A stretch of 64,000 nt of DNA from assembly GCF_000764495.1 (NCBI RefSeq), contig NZ_JRLB01000013.1, positions 1-64,000 on the forward strand, given 5' to 3'. Below are positions 11,493-23,284 of this stretch, piece by piece (position 1 is the first letter of the stretch; the number at the start of each line of letters is the position of its first letter). Under the pieces are notes generated by a model. That model saw only the letters and a list, made by a program, of their open reading frames with translations, was not told the DNA's origin and ran no database searches. The DNA is from Nitrincola sp. A-D6. GTDB lineage: Bacteria > Pseudomonadota > Gammaproteobacteria > Pseudomonadales > Balneatricaceae. The position numbers and the translations under genes are program-made.

Positions 11493-12292
11493 TCAGGCAT
11501 CCATGGCTGATCGCATAGCCGCAATCAGTTGACTAACCTGTTCGGGGATCTGTTCCGGTGTTTCGGCCAGTTCAGCAATCCGGTTAACCAGTACGCTACC
11601 GACAATAACCCCATCAGACACTGCCGCAATGGCTTGCGCTGATTCAGGATCACGAATACCAAAGCCCACCGCCAGTGGTACATCGGTCATGCTTCTGACA
11701 TGATCTATTTTAGCAGCTACTTCACCAACATTCAGCGCCGCAGAGCCGGTTACGCCCTTCACTGAAACGTAATACAGATAACCCGTTCCCAGCGCACAGA
11801 TCTGACGCAGACGTGCATCTGACGTCGCGGGTGATATCAGATAGATGGTATCCAATCCCTTTTCGGTAAACATGCGACTGGTATCATGCGACTCTTCAGG
11901 CGGCAGATCTACGGTCAATACACCATCCACACCCGCTGCTACGGCATGATCGGCGAAGTTTTCATAACCTATTGCTTCAATTGGGTTCAGATAGCCCATC
12001 AACACAACCGGTGTTTCCTTGTCCGTTTTTCGGAATTCAGCCACCATGGCAATGACATCCAGCAAGCGCACACCATGTACCAAGCACGTTCACAGGCCAG
12101 CTGAATCACGGGCCATCAGCCATTGGATCTGAGAAAGGCACGCCTAACTCAATGACATCAGCCCTGCTTTAACCAATGCATGCATCAGGGCAGTGTCACG
12201 GCAGGATTTGGGTCACCCGCTGTGACAAAAGGGATCAGCGCTTTGCGACCACTAGCGCGCAAATTTTCAAAACGTGTTTGTAATCGGCTCAT
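11493..12292 (-). CDS. trpA: Tryptophan synthase alpha chain (four frameshifts)
   Basis: Cleaves indole-3-glycerol phosphate and passes indole to TrpB. Start ATG 12292 ([21 protein letters not shown]), 17 bases after trpB. The C-terminal 196 residues are uninterrupted ([37 protein letters not shown]). Between 12190 and 12083 the frame breaks four times, each explained by one missing base: C near 12188-12190, G near 12162-12164, G near 12109 and one base near 12083-12085. Restoring them gives [42 protein letters not shown] (in overlapping pieces), a perfect family match with catalytic Glu and Asp present. The corrected size is about 267 residues, the normal length. Confidence 0.9.
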
Positions 12293-12309
12293 CAGTTTCC
12301 AGTATCCTG

Positions 12310-13530
12310 TCAGATCGTTATGCCATCGAGCTCGGCAACAGTATGTATATCCTTATCGCCCCTGCCAGACAGATTTACTACGATGTTCTGATCCTTGCTC
12401 ATTGTTTTGGCAAGTTTCATCGCATAAGCAATGGCATGACTGCTTTCCAGAGCCGGCATTATACCCTCAACCTGGGTCAGTGTGCGAAAGGCATCCAATG
12501 CTTCTTTATCATCGATAGCTACATATTCAGCACGACCACTATCTTTCAACCAGGCATGCTCCGGTCCTACTCCGGGATAATCCAGGCCAGCTGATACTGA
12601 ATGGGTGGGCAGGATTTGACCCGCGTCGTCTTCCATCAGGTAAGTGCGCATTCCATGCAACACACCCGGGCGACCATCGCTTAGTGGAGCCGCATGCTGG
12701 CCAGTTGCCAGACCATGCCCACCAGCCTCTACACCGATCATGCGCACTGAGGTATCTTCGATAAAGGGGTGAAACAAACCGATCGCATTGGATCCACCAC
12801 CAACACAGGCAATAATAACATCCGGCAGACGCCCGGTCTGGTCCAGACACTGACTGCGCGCTTCGCGGCCGATAACGCACTGAAAATCACGCACCAGCTT
12901 CGGATAAGGGTGAGGACCTGCCGCCGTTCCGATGATATAAAAGGTATTATCTACATTAGTGACCCAGTCACGCATGGCTTCATTCATGGCATCTTTTAGT
13001 GTACGTGTCCCTGATGTTACCGGAATCACTTCAGCGCCTAAAAGTCGCATACGGTAAACATTTAACGCCTGGCGCTTAATGTCATCAGCACCCATGTAAA
13101 CCTTGCACTCCAAACCAAGGCGCGCAGCCACCGTCGCTGATGCAACCCCATGCTGACCGGCACCCGTTTCAGCAATGACGCGAGGCTTACCCATAAATTT
13201 GGCAAGCAACGCCTGCCCAATGGTGTTATTTACTTTGTGTGCGCCGGTATGGTTTAAATCTTCGCGTTTCAGGTAAATCTGTGCTCCACCGACTTCACGA
13301 GACAAGCGTTCAGCATGGTATAAAGGCGATGGGCGACCAACATAATGCGCCAGATCCCGGTCAAATTCGGCTTTAAACGCCGGATCAGCCCATAATTTTT
13401 CATACACGCCTTCCAGCTCTTCCAGAGCGCCGATAAGGGTTTCTGACACAAAGCGCCCACCATATGGGCCAAAGTGTCCATGTGCGTCAGGGTAGGTTTG
13501 CTTTACAGACTGATCAGTTTGAATTGACAC
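12310..13530 (-). CDS. trpB: Tryptophan synthase beta chain
   Basis: PLP enzyme that condenses indole with serine. It has 406 residues, a typical size. The PLP lysine is Lys99 in HTGAHKVNN, and GAGQHGVA (carboxylate loop) and the phosphate cup GGGSNAIG are intact. It begins with GTG 13530 and overlaps the end of trpF by 17 bases, so translation is coupled. trpF-trpB-trpA stand together without the other trp genes, as in pseudomonads, and no leader peptide or attenuator is visible. Confidence 0.96.
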   Translation of the reverse strand: MSIQTDQSVKQTYPDAHGHFGPYGGRFVSETLIGALEELEGVYEKLWADPAFKAEFDRDLAHYVGRPSPLYHAERLSREVGGAQIYLKREDLNHTGAHKVNNTIGQALLAKFMGKPRVIAETGAGQHGVASATVAARLGLECKVYMGADDIKRQALNVYRMRLLGAEVIPVTSGTRTLKDAMNEAMRDWVTNVDNTFYIIGTAAGPHPYPKLVRDFQCVIGREARSQCLDQTGRLPDVIIACVGGGSNAIGLFHPFIEDTSVRMIGVEAGGHGLATGQHAAPLSDGRPGVLHGMRTYLMEDDAGQILPTHSVSAGLDYPGVGPEHAWLKDSGRAEYVAIDDKEALDAFRTLTQVEGIMPALESSHAIAYAMKLAKTMSKDQNIVVNLSGRGDKDIHTVAELDGITI

Positions 13531-14140
13531 GATTCACCTCGTTAATAAAACGTCTGATTTTTTCGCTATCTTTAATACCCTTAGCCACCTCAACACCACC
13601 GCTCACATCCACGGCCAGTGGCCGCACCTGCTGAACTGCAGCGGCTACATTATCCGGCTGCAGCCCACCGGCCAGCACAATACGTTGCTGCAGTTCAGCA
13701 GGAATACGCTGCCAGTCAAATGTAATACCGGTTCCACCGGGAATTCCGGGCACATAGGCATCCAACAGAATACCTCTGGCACTGGGATAACGCGCTATTT
13801 CAGCAGCTATATCAGTATCTTCTTTGACACGCAGTGCTTTTATATAGGGTCGATTGAAACTTTCACAAAATACTGGCTCTTCATTGCCATGGAACTGCAG
13901 CAGATCGATACCAGTCAGGGCCAGGACTTTGTCTATCTGTGTACGCTCTGCATCAACGAACAGAGCAGTCGATGTTACAAATGCTGGTAACTGCGCCACG
14001 ATATCAGCCGCCTGCTCAGCTGATATATAACGAGGACTGGGAGGATAAAACACAAAACCCAACGCATCAGCGCCCAGCAATGCCGCACAGCAAGCATCTT
14101 CCTGTCGTGTTATACCGCAAATTTTAATCCGTGTCCGCAT
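13514..14140 (-). CDS. trpF: Phosphoribosylanthranilate isomerase
   Basis: Amadori isomerase of tryptophan synthesis. A (beta/alpha)8 barrel of 208 residues from ATG 14140, chosen over the upstream codon at 14161 because the family starts RIKICG directly after Met. The catalytic base Cys8 (KICGITR), the acid in ILLDAYVPG with GGTG, and the phosphate site LAGGL / DVSGGVE are all present. It follows truA by 53 bases on the same strand and overlaps trpB. Confidence 0.95.
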   Translation of the reverse strand: MRTRIKICGITRQEDACCAALLGADALGFVFYPPSPRYISAEQAADIVAQLPAFVTSTALFVDAERTQIDKVLALTGIDLLQFHGNEEPVFCESFNRPYIKALRVKEDTDIAAEIARYPSARGILLDAYVPGIPGGTGITFDWQRIPAELQQRIVLAGGLQPDNVAAAVQQVRPLAVDVSGGVEVAKGIKDSEKIRRFINEVNRVNSN

Positions 14141-14193
14141 AACAACCCCAAGCTTCACCAAGCCAGCTATGATAACAGACAGGGAATGCGGCG

Positions 14194-15035
14194 TCAGTCT
14201 GCTGGTGACAGGAAAAAGGGTCCAAGCTCGGCTTTTGGCAGTAAAAATTCAGGCTCATAATCTACATCCACGAAATACAGCCCGGATGGCGATGCGGTAA
14301 CCCCGCCCTGACGGCGATCGCGCGCATTTAACACATCTTCAGCCCAGCCCACTGGTGCGTCACCTGCACCGATTTTCATCAACACCCCAGCAATATTACG
14401 TACCATATGATGCAAAAAAGCATTTGCCTTAATATCGATAATCAACAACCGACCTTGCCTGTATACTTCAAGATGCTGAACCCTGCGAACCGGATTTTTA
14501 GCCTGACAAGCCACAGCACGGTAGGAAGTGAAATCATGCTCACCTACCAGCAATCTGGCCGCTTGCTGCATTTTAACCTCATCCAGCACCTTCCAGGTCC
14601 AGGTTACCCCCTCGTCAGCACGGCGGGCTTAATCGGTGCCGAATAAATGATATAGCGGTAACGTCTTGCCCGCGCTGAAAAACGCGCATGAAAGTCCTTA
14701 TTAACCGGCTTAACCCAAAGCAACGCAATATCTTCAGGCAGATAGGTATTTCCACCCATCACCCAAGCGCGCTCGGGTCGTTGTACCAGTGCATCAAAAT
14801 GAATCACCTGATAACTGGCACTGACACCGGCATCTGTGCGCCCGGCACAGATCACATCAACCGGGTGGTCTGCTACACGAGACAAGGCCTCTTCCACTTT
14901 TCCCTGTATACAGGGAATGGGGTCGAGGCGTTGTTTTTGCCAACCATGGTAAGCCGCACCTGAATACTCTACAGCGGCCGCATAACGATAAGGGGCGACA
15001 TCTGTCGCCCCTGATAAAGGTGGGTTTTCCAGCAT
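14194..15035 (-). CDS. truA: tRNA pseudouridine(38-40) synthase (one frameshift)
   Basis: Isomerises U38-U40 in the anticodon stem. The N-terminal half holds the catalytic Asp68 in CAGRTDAGVSA, where the usual His after Val is Ser; RARRYRYII follows. The C-terminal half has FHH-type AFLHHMVRNIAG and a hydrophobic end. The frame breaks at the G-run 14607-14611 (written on the plus strand as C5): LTRG should continue VTWTWKVLDEV, which needs six G. Corrected length is about 280 residues, close to E. coli TruA (270). fimV-truA-trpF is a conserved order; fimV ends 12 bases upstream. Confidence 0.9.
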
Positions 15036-15047
15036 TCAGTCAATATC

Positions 15048-17530
15048 TCAACTCAGACTATCCAGCAACTTCTGTGCTTCTTCTTTTTGCTTGTCATTAC
15101 CTTCCCCGAGAATTTCTCCAAGGATTTCACGCGCACCTTCAGCATCGTCCATTTCCAGATAGGCACGTGCCAGATCCAATTTGGTCTCATTCTCATCAGC
15201 ACCATCAAGCAGGTTAAGCCCATTAAGCATATCGATGGCTTCATCGGAAGATTGTGATTCCTCTAGTGAGATATCATCATCAGTGCTATTCAGCATATCA
15301 TTCAATTCATCATCCAGATCAGATTCCAGATCATGAGCGATATTGGCCGTTAGCTCATCCTCAACTTTTTCACCCGGCTTTTTGGTCTCCGATTCAGTAA
15401 CTTCTGTTTCAGTAACCTCTGTCTCGACATCTTCAATCTCCATGGAGCCCAACAGAGAATCGAGATCATCATCAGCACTGGACTCAGGCTCAACGTCTTT
15501 AGTTGATGCATCAGCCATCCCTTCATCAGGCTCATTCAGAACAAAGTCAAGTTCATCACTATCATCCCGGACGATTTCATCCGGCTCATCATCAGCCGAC
15601 TCGTCATCTGTATCAGACAGATCGCTCATCAACAGATCATCAAGAGACTCGAGTTCATCTTCGCTCTGGTCATCAGAGGCTCAACACTGTCTTTAGGCTC
15701 AGGCTCATCGTAATTAAGCAAATCATCCAGCAGATCGTCTTCATCGTCTTCATCGTCCTGATCAACTGGAGTATCAGCTTCAGCCAGTTTTTCCGGCTCA
15801 ACTTCAGATACATCTTCATCAACTACAGGCTCATCACCCAGCTCGGTTTCACCCAAAAGGTCATCGAAGTCATTTTCAGCTGACAGATCGTACTCTTCAT
15901 CAACAACCCGAGTATCATCATCTTCATTAAGCTCCAGATCAAGATCAAGGTCCAGATCCAAATCGGAGAAATCATCAGCTTCAGCACTGGCTGGCATCAC
16001 TGTATCATCAGCTTGATCGGGTTCTGACGACTCCTCCACCTTGTCATCTGTCGCGACAGCAACAGCCGTAACGCCAGCAGCTGTTGCGGCGACCTTGTCG
16101 CCCGACAGACTATCGGGTGCTGTAAACATGGGCTTAGGTGTCTTGTCGCGACGACGCCTTGATAGCAACAAAGCCGCCAGAGCAGCCACTAGCGCAGCAG
16201 CAAGACCACCCACAACCGGTAAGCTGGTGATTTTATCCATGAGCCCGGCAGGCTCTGGTTCCGGCTCTTGCTCAACAGCCTGTAGTGAAGCAATCTGCTG
16301 CTCCTTGAGCTCCAGCATACGCTGCATTAATACCAGCTGTTCCTGAATCGCATCCAGTTTTTCATTCAAGTCACGATTTTCACGCTCAATTTTATCAACA
16401 GTCTCCTGCGTAACCATTAAGCGGCTATCAAGATCCTCACTACGCTGTAACAAGCCATCAGCCACTTCTGAGCTCAGCAGCATCTCATCACGCGCAGCCA
16501 TATCACCAGCTACCGGTGTCTCCTGTTCTGTATCAACCTCATCCGGCGTTACAATCCGCAGCTCTGCATCAGCCAGCGCATCTGCGGCTTCGGCCTGGGC
16601 CTCACCAGAAGTCTCTGCTTCCGCTTCAGGGTCAGCCGCAACTTCTTCAGCCTCAGCTTCGTCAGGGGCCGCATCCACAGCCTCAGACGTGGCTTCTGCT
16701 TCCACTTCTACCTCAGTTTCTACCTGAGGCGTTGGCTGAGCTTCTGCTGACTGACTTCTGCCTTGTCGCCAGGCGTCAGTTTGACGAGCCACTTCGGCTG
16801 ATGCTTCAGCAGGTGATAACGCCCGAATCTGATCCACAGATGGAATATCCATCACCGTACCGGCGCGCATTATATTGATATTTGCAGTTGGAAACGTTTG
16901 CGGGTTATAACGCTGCAAGGCCACCATCATCTGCTGCGGGGTAATAGAACTATTGGGTCTGTGACGGTTTGCGAGCACCCAAAGAGTATCGTTGGCACCC
17001 ACATGTATCTGATTGGCTGATGTAGGCAGTGTGCGTTGCTCTGCTGCAGGTCGAGCGGCTGTTATTGCTGCTGCAGTGGGCGCGGGAGCTGAAGAAACTG
17101 CCGGTTGTACCTGCCCGCGTACTGGCGCAGGATCAAACATCGGTGGATCAAGCAGCACTGTGTACTCCCTGACCAGACGCCCATTTGGCCAATTCACCTC
17201 AACCAGAAAATTGAGGAAAGGCTCTCTTACTGGCTCAGTCGAAGTCATCTGGATAACGCCCGCACCATCCGGCGTCACTTGTACCTGGAAGCGAATATCA
17301 TTAAGAAAACGAGACTTACTCAGTCCGGCTATGGAAAACTCATCTGCATCGGCCATGCGTGGCTGAATCTGCAAGGGCGAAAGATCCCTCACCTGCATCA
17401 ACCGAATCTCTGCATTAAGTGGCTCATTCAGCGCCGAGCTTATATTTATCTCACCAAGCCCCAGGGCATTTGCATTAGGTACTCCAAGCACCCCGGCTAT
17501 CGCGAGGCTTAAGGCAAGTTTACGCAGCAT
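15048..17530 (-). CDS. fimV: FimV/TspA-family pilus assembly scaffold (one frameshift)
   Basis: Large inner-membrane, LysM-bearing scaffold linked to type IV pili and polar organisation. A signal peptide covers residues 1-22 (ending NANA), followed by the FimV N-terminal domain. A LysM-like region begins near residue 175 (HVGANDTLWVLA). Then come an Ala/Glu-rich acidic stretch, a coiled coil (~residues 350-410), one membrane helix (near 440) followed by SRRRRD, a very acidic tail with an alternating Leu-Asp run, and the conserved C-terminal TPR-like piece (LDLARAYLEMDDAEGAREIL). One G is missing near 15674-15675; restoring it gives EPLDDQSEDELESL and joins the halves. Corrected length is about 827 residues. 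No other pilus genes are near, which is usual for fimV. Confidence 0.88.
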
Positions 17531-17627
17531 CTGTTTTCCCTCTTGATCCGCAACTAAACTGATTGTCCCAGCAAAACAGGCAGTTGCTTATCCAATATAA
17601 GTATACCAAGTATTATGTATAACCCCT

Positions 17628-18635
17628 TCAATGGTCAAGTTGAGTAAACACCTGCTCGGCAATCTGTATCGCATTAAGCGCACCACCCTTGCGCATACTG
17701 TCCGTGACAGCAAACAACATGATGCCGCAATCATTATCCGGCTCAGTTCTCAGACGCGATACAAACACCTCATCCTTGCCAGCGGCATTGGCTACTGCAG
17801 AGCATATCTGATCGGCAATACAACTCACTCCCGGCACTTGACGTAACAGGGATTGTGCCTCATTTAAATCTACAGGAAATTGACACTCCGCATGTAAAAC
17901 GACATTTTGCCCATAAAAAAGTGGTAATTGCAGACTGCTGACGGCTATTTCCAACTGCTCATCATTAAGCACACGGCGTAACTGGGTAATGATTTGTGTT
18001 TCCGTATCCGTAGCACCCGACTCGGTAACCTTTCCGGTCAAAGGTAGCAGATTAAACGCGATCTGCTGACCAAAAAAACTGGCTTCAGCATCACGACCAT
18101 TCAACAGCTTAGCTGTTTCGGATGCCAAGGCCTCTACACCTTTTTTACCCGCCTCGGCCACAGAGCTCAGGCTGGTAAGATTAAGGCGCAGCAGCTTAAA
18201 GCGTTCATGTAGCGTAGCCAGTACTGCCGCGGCCGCCACAACGGCCGGAGCAGGTGATACGTAATAGCCATTGTGCACACCAGTCCTGATCAATTCTGAA
18301 TTAACCTCAGGCACCACACACAACGCCGTTTGTGCAACTTCAACATCCGGACAAAGGTCTATCACGCACACGCCAGAGTCCAACTGAGTAGCAGCAAACT
18401 GCTCAGGCAAAGCATCCGGCTGGCAATTAAATACAAGTTCAACGTCTGAAAAATCAGCCGTTTCTGCTGAAACCACACGGGTTGCATGACCTGAAAACAT
18501 CACGCTACGTCCCTTGACCTCACCTGGATCGGTAAGCAGCAGACGCGCGACGGGGAATGCCCGGCTTTCAAGAATTTCAAGCAGGTTCTCACCCAACAGG
18601 GTAGAGACACCGGTTACTGCAACAACAACTGACAT
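17628..18635 (-). CDS. usg: Usg, inactive aspartate-semialdehyde dehydrogenase paralogue
   Basis: About 335 residues with the Asd fold: an N-terminal NADP-binding strand and GVSTLLGENLL, and a C-terminal dimer domain. Where Asd has GGNCT with the catalytic Cys, this protein reads YYVSPAPAVVAAA, so the thiol nucleophile is absent and it cannot do the usual reaction. Usg proteins lie beside asd and fimV/truA in many gammaproteobacteria; their role is unknown. ATG 18635 is preferred over 18647, which abuts GGAG with no spacing, but both are open. A terminator separates it from asd upstream. Confidence 0.85.
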   Translation of the reverse strand: MSVVVAVTGVSTLLGENLLEILESRAFPVARLLLTDPGEVKGRSVMFSGHATRVVSAETADFSDVELVFNCQPDALPEQFAATQLDSGVCVIDLCPDVEVAQTALCVVPEVNSELIRTGVHNGYYVSPAPAVVAAAAVLATLHERFKLLRLNLTSLSSVAEAGKKGVEALASETAKLLNGRDAEASFFGQQIAFNLLPLTGKVTESGATDTETQIITQLRRVLNDEQLEIAVSSLQLPLFYGQNVVLHAECQFPVDLNEAQSLLRQVPGVSCIADQICSAVANAAGKDEVFVSRLRTEPDNDCGIMLFAVTDSMRKGGALNAIQIAEQVFTQLDH

Positions 18636-18700
18636 AGACGCACTCATCTCCGGTTAAAACGTAGTGGATGACGACCAGGAATTCCAATACCCGCCACCTG

Positions 18701-18738
18701 AAACAAAACAGCCCGACAGACCTTGCGGCGCCGGGCTG
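18701..18738 (-). terminator. Intrinsic terminator after asd
   Basis: On the minus strand, CAGCCCG (18738-18732) pairs with CGGGCTG (18715-18709) over a 16-base loop and is followed by TTTTGTTT. It stands 20 bases after the asd stop and ahead of usg, so usg needs its own promoter or read-through. Confidence 0.65.
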
Positions 18739-18757
18739 GTTATCATACCTGAAAAGC

Positions 18758-19876
18758 TTACTGATGCTGCATCAGAATTCGCAGCATACGACGTAGCGGC
18801 TCCGCCGCACCCCAAAGCAACTGATCACCGACACTAAAGGCATTCAGGAAATCTGGCCCCATTCTCATCTTGCGCAGACGCCCAACGGGTACACTCAAAG
18901 TACCAGTCACCTGGGTAGGACTCAGCTCACGCATAGTCACTTCACGCTCATTCGGTACCAGTTTAACCCAGTCATTGGCTGATGCGATGATGGACTCTAT
19001 TTCATCCATTGGCACATCTTGCTTCAACTTAATGGTGAAGGCCTGGCTATGACAGCGCATGGCACCGATACGCACGCAGGTGCCATCAATGGCAATCGGA
19101 TTGTCTGAGCAGCCGAGGATTTTATTGGTCTCGACAAACCCTTTCCACTCTTCCTTGCTCTGACCGGCTTCCACAGCCTTATCGATCCAGGGAATCAGTG
19201 AGCCTGCCAGCGGCACTCCGAAATTATCGGTTTTAAAAGCATCACTGCGCATAGCGTCGACAACCTTGCGGTCAATATCCAGAATAGCGGAGGCCGGATC
19301 AGCCAACTCGGCACTGACCGAAGACTCTATCTGCCCCATCTGGCTGATCAGCTCACGCATATTCTGTGCGCCAGCACCGGACGCTGCCTGATAGGTCATG
19401 GAACTAACCCACTCCACCAGGTTTTCGCGAAACAGTCCGCCCAGGCCCATCAGCATCAGGGAAACGGTGCAGTTACCCCCGACATAGGTTTTTATGCCTT
19501 TAGTCAGCCCCTGCTCTATTACCTGCTGATTGACCGGGTCAAGTACGATGATGCTGTCATCCGCCATACGCAGCGTTGAAGCCGCGTCTATCCAGTAGCC
19601 TTTCCAACCGGCTTCACGCAGTTTGGCATAGACCTCAGTGGTGTAATCGCCCCCCTGGCAGGAGATAATCGCATCCATCTGCTGCAGCTCGGTAATATCA
19701 CGCGCATCTTTGAGTGCAGGAATGGTTTTGCCGATATCCGGTCCAGGCTTTCCAGCCTGGGATGTGGTGAAGAACACAGGTTCAGCGATATGATCAAAAT
19801 CCCGCTCTTCCAGCATTCTTTGCATCAGTACTGAACCGACCATACCACGCCAGCCAACAAAACCTACACGTCTCAT
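18758..19876 (-). CDS. asd: Aspartate-semialdehyde dehydrogenase
   Basis: Reduces aspartyl phosphate to aspartate semialdehyde for Lys, Met, Thr and diaminopimelate synthesis. 372 residues from ATG 19876, with GGGGG five bases upstream; the frame is open to 19888 but lacks a ribosome site there. NADP-binding [10 protein letters not shown] (residues 8-17), catalytic Cys136 in [10 protein letters not shown], and the conserved [11 protein letters not shown] late in the protein are intact. The downstream paralogue usg lacks the cysteine. It follows leuB by 84 bases. Confidence 0.95.
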   Translation of the reverse strand: MRRVGFVGWRGMVGSVLMQRMLEERDFDHIAEPVFFTTSQAGKPGPDIGKTIPALKDARDITELQQMDAIISCQGGDYTTEVYAKLREAGWKGYWIDAASTLRMADDSIIVLDPVNQQVIEQGLTKGIKTYVGGNCTVSLMLMGLGGLFRENLVEWVSSMTYQAASGAGAQNMRELISQMGQIESSVSAELADPASAILDIDRKVVDAMRSDAFKTDNFGVPLAGSLIPWIDKAVEAGQSKEEWKGFVETNKILGCSDNPIAIDGTCVRIGAMRCHSQAFTIKLKQDVPMDEIESIIASANDWVKLVPNEREVTMRELSPTQVTGTLSVPVGRLRKMRMGPDFLNAFSVGDQLLWGAAEPLRRMLRILMQHQ

Positions 19877-19960
19877 TCGTGCCCCCAAATTTCATATAAA
19901 TTAAAAAAACAGATTAATGGGAGGCATCAGTCAAAACACCTCCCTTTTGCAACGCTCTGA

Positions 19961-21040
19961 TCAGTTTAGAGCGGCTACTACGGCATCGCCCATCTCAGAG
20001 GTACTCACCCGTGTCATACCCTCTGACATAATATCAGCGGTACGCAACTGCTGATCCAGCACCTGACTCACGGCCGCTTCAATTTTATCGGCCGCCGCAG
20101 CTGAATCAAGAGAGTAACGTAACATCATAGCGGCTGAGAGAATGGTTGCCAACGGGTTTGCAATGCCCTGACCGGCAATATCGGGCGCAGAACCATGACA
20201 TGGCTCATACATACCCTTGTTATTTGCATCCAGTGAAGCCGATGGCAGCATTCCTATAGAACCGGTCAGCATCGCGGCAGCATCCGATAAGATATCACCA
20301 AACATATTGCCGGTAACGACCACATCGAACTGTTTGGGTGCGCGGACCAACTGCATAGCGGCATTATCCACATACATATGACTGAGCTCGACATCCGGAT
20401 AGTCGGCAGCCAGCTCATTCATTACCTCGCGCCAGAGCACCGTCACTTCCAGCACATTGGCTTTATCGACTGAGCAGAGTTTTTTATTACGGGCACGTGC
20501 CGCTTCAAAGGCTACCCGACCGATGCGACGTATTTCATTCTCGTCATAGACATAGGTGTTATAACCCTCACGCACACCGTTTTCTTTGGTGCGATAGCCG
20601 CGCGGCTGACCAAAATAAATACCGCCAGTCAGCTCACGTACGATCAGAATATTCAGACCGGAAACGACCTCGGGTTTCAGTGTCGACGCATGGGCTAATT
20701 GCGGGTAGAGAATTGCCGGGCGCAGATTACCAAACAACGCTAACTGAGAGCGGATACCCAGCAAGCCCTTTTCAGGACGTATCTGGAAATCCGGATTAGT
20801 GTCCCATTGCGGTCCACCGACAGCACCGAGCAAAATGGCATCAGCCGCTTTGGCCGCTGCCAGCGTTTCGGCAGGCAAAGGGACACCGGTGGCGTCAATC
20901 GCCGCACCACCCACCAGGGCCTCACTCAATTCCAGACCCAATGAAAGCTGCTCATTAACCTTTTCCAGTACTTTACGTGCTTCAGCGACTATTTCCGGGC
21001 CAATACCATCACCGGGCAATATCAGTATATTTTTTGACAT
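19961..21040 (-). CDS. leuB: 3-isopropylmalate dehydrogenase
   Basis: NAD-dependent oxidative decarboxylation of 3-isopropylmalate in leucine synthesis. 359 residues. It begins [13 protein letters not shown]. Substrate arginines lie in the LRPA and [10 protein letters not shown] regions, the catalytic Lys/Asp in SVDKANVLE and later MFGDILSD, and NAD binding at [12 protein letters not shown]. It is third in leuC-leuD-leuB, 32 bases after leuD. A G/C-rich inverted repeat lies in the gap before asd. Confidence 0.96.
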   Translation of the reverse strand: MSKNILILPGDGIGPEIVAEARKVLEKVNEQLSLGLELSEALVGGAAIDATGVPLPAETLAAAKAADAILLGAVGGPQWDTNPDFQIRPEKGLLGIRSQLALFGNLRPAILYPQLAHASTLKPEVVSGLNILIVRELTGGIYFGQPRGYRTKENGVREGYNTYVYDENEIRRIGRVAFEAARARNKKLCSVDKANVLEVTVLWREVMNELAADYPDVELSHMYVDNAAMQLVRAPKQFDVVVTGNMFGDILSDAAAMLTGSIGMLPSASLDANNKGMYEPCHGSAPDIAGQGIANPLATILSAAMMLRYSLDSAAAADKIEAAVSQVLDQQLRTADIMSEGMTRVSTSEMGDAVVAALN

Positions 21041-21072
21041 CTAACAAATACCTTAAATCAATAAATTACAGT

Positions 21073-21711
21073 TTAAGAGAACAGCCAGGGAGCCGATTCA
21101 CGACGTTTTGCCTCATAGATACCGATAGCGTCACCTTGCTCCAGCGTCAAACCTATATCATCCAGACCGTTCAACAGGCAGTGTTTACGAAACGCATCAA
21201 TTTCAAAAGATAACGCCGCACCATCCGGCTTGATCACCTGCTGATTTTCCAGGTCTATTTTCAATTGATAACCCTCATTGGCCGCCACTTGATCAAACAA
21301 CTCATCAACAAGTGATTCTTTAAGAATTATCGGTAACAGTCCGTTTTTAAAGCTGTTATTGAAGAAAATATCCGCATAGCTTGGCGCAATAATAGCACGA
21401 ATCCCAAAATCCTCCAGCGCCCAGGGCGCATGTTCCCGACTGGAACCGCAACCAAAATTCTTGCGCGCCAGTAAAATACTGCAACCCTGATAACGGGGTT
21501 TGTTTAACACAAAATCCGGATTTAGCGGACGCTGACTGCTGTCCTGATCCGGCTGGCCTTCATCCATATAGCGCAGCTCATCAAACAGATTCGGACCGAA
21601 ACCGGAACGCTTGATGGATTTCAGAAACTGCTTAGGAATAATCATATCCGTATCAACATTGGCACGATCAAGCGGTGCCACGATACCCTGATGTAGAGTA
21701 AATTTTTTCAT
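21073..21711 (-). CDS. leuD: 3-isopropylmalate dehydratase small subunit
   Basis: Swivel-domain subunit that pairs with LeuC to isomerise isopropylmalate. 212 residues, normal for LeuD. It starts [22 protein letters not shown] and carries the [13 protein letters not shown] loop that closes over the LeuC active site. AGGAG precedes the ATG, and the gene lies 14 bases after leuC. The frame is intact. Confidence 0.95.
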   Translation of the reverse strand: MKKFTLHQGIVAPLDRANVDTDMIIPKQFLKSIKRSGFGPNLFDELRYMDEGQPDQDSSQRPLNPDFVLNKPRYQGCSILLARKNFGCGSSREHAPWALEDFGIRAIIAPSYADIFFNNSFKNGLLPIILKESLVDELFDQVAANEGYQLKIDLENQQVIKPDGAALSFEIDAFRKHCLLNGLDDIGLTLEQGDAIGIYEAKRRESAPWLFS

Positions 21712-21725
21712 TGTCTTTCTCCTGT

Positions 21726-23146
21726 TCAGGCGCTGGTGATTTCACGGATATCAACAAAATGACCGGCAATCGCGGCGGCCGCAGCCATTGCCGGACTCAC
21801 CAGGTGCGTACGACCACCAAAGCCCTGACGGCCTTCAAAGTTACGGTTGGAGGTTGACGCACAGTGCTCTCCGGCACCCAGCTTATCCGGGTTCATCGCC
21901 AGACACATGGAACAGCCCGGTTCACGCCACTCCAGTCCAGCGTCAATAAATACTTTATCCAGACCTTCAGCTTCAGCCTGGGACTTCACCAGGCCGGAAC
22001 CTGGAACTACCAGCGCCTGCTTCAGGGTTGCTGCCACTCTTTTGCCTTTAACCACAGCGGCCGCTTCACGCAGATCCTCGATCCGTGAGTTGGTGCAGGA
22101 ACCAATAAATACCCGATCCAGTTGAATATCGGTAATTTTTTGATTGGGCTTCAAACCCATATACTGCAAAGCACGTTCAGTGCCTTCGCGTTTGACAGGG
22201 TCGTTCATGCTAGCCGGGTCTGGCACCAGGGCTCTCACTGAAGCTACCATTTCCGGCGACGTGCCCCAGGTAACCTGCGGCTCAATATCAGCCGCCTGAA
22301 TTTCGACTACCTGATCAAACACAGCATCCGCATCGGATACCAGCTTGCGCCAGGCCTCAACCGCCATCGGCCAATGCGCTTCTTTAGGGGCAAACGGGCG
22401 ACCCTTGATATAATCCACAGTAATATCATCGACAGCAATCAGACCGACCCGTGCACCCGCTTCAATGGCCATGTTACAGATGGTCATACGCCCTTCCATT
22501 GAGATACCACGAATCGCCTCACCCCCAAACTCAATCGCGTAACCTGTACCCCCTGCCGTACCAATAACGCCGATAATATGTAACACCACATCCTTGGCGG
22601 TGACACCCTGACCAGGGTGCCATTCACACGCACCAGCATATTTTTCATTTTTTTGGCAATCAGACACTGAGTTGCCAATACATGCTCAACTTCGGAAGTG
22701 CCGATACCATGCGCCAGAGCTGCAAAAGCACCATGCGTTGCTGTATGCGAATCGCCACAGACCACGGTCATGCCGGGCAAAGTTGCCCCCTGCTCCGGCC
22801 CAACGACATGCACGATACCCTGACGCGGGTCGTTCATTTTAAATTCGGTAATACCAAAACTGTCACAGTTCTCATCCAGAGTTTTCACCTGAATGCGTGA
22901 GATGGGATCAACAATGGAGTCCACTCCGCCCGAGCGATCCGTGGTCTGCACGTTATGATCTGGCGTTGCCAAATTGGTATCAATACGCCAGGGCTTGCGC
23001 CCAGCCAGACGCAGGCCTTCAAAAGCCTGAGGTGACGTAACCTCATGTAACAGATGACGGTCGATATACAACAGTGCGCTACCGTCTGTATTTTCACTTA
23101 CGAGGTGGTCATCCCACAATTTGTCATACAGGGTTTTGCCAGTCAT
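21726..23146 (-). CDS. leuC: 3-isopropylmalate dehydratase large subunit (one frameshift)
   Basis: Fe-S subunit of isopropylmalate isomerase, in the aconitase superfamily. The N-terminal part ([29 protein letters not shown]) and C-terminal part ([25 protein letters not shown], with the three cluster Cys) match the family. The frame breaks at 22612-22613, where a G is missing: [15 protein letters not shown] is expected. Corrected length is about 473 residues against 466 in E. coli. It is the first gene of leuCDB and is transcribed away from a LysR gene across a 138-base region. Confidence 0.92.
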
Positions 23147-23232
23147 AGCTTTAATCTCCGGACAGGTTTTTTATCTAATAGCCAGCATGGTAAAAGAGTC
23201 CAACACAATAAACAAATTCATATTTTTTATCC

Positions 23233-23252
23233 ATTCCATTCCAAAATGGAAT
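23233..23252. promoter_or_regulatory. Dyad between leuC and lysR, candidate LysR-type operator
   Basis: ATTCCA and TGGAAT (23233-23238 and 23247-23252) form a perfect 6-bp inverted repeat around an 8-base spacer, with an internal TTCCA repeat. It lies 32 bases before the lysR ATG and 87 before leuC, where LysR-type proteins bind T-N11-A dyads to control themselves and the divergent gene. That it serves this LysR is inferred from position. Confidence 0.5.
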
Positions 23253-23284
23253 ACAATAGCTTTTTCAACAAGTGTAAAGTCGAT

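Noticed and set aside
19919-19944. GGGAGG/CCTCCC repeat between leuB and asd as terminator
   Set aside because: On the coding (minus) strand the nearest T-run is ten bases away; on the plus strand TTTT follows but no gene ends there. Too weak to call.
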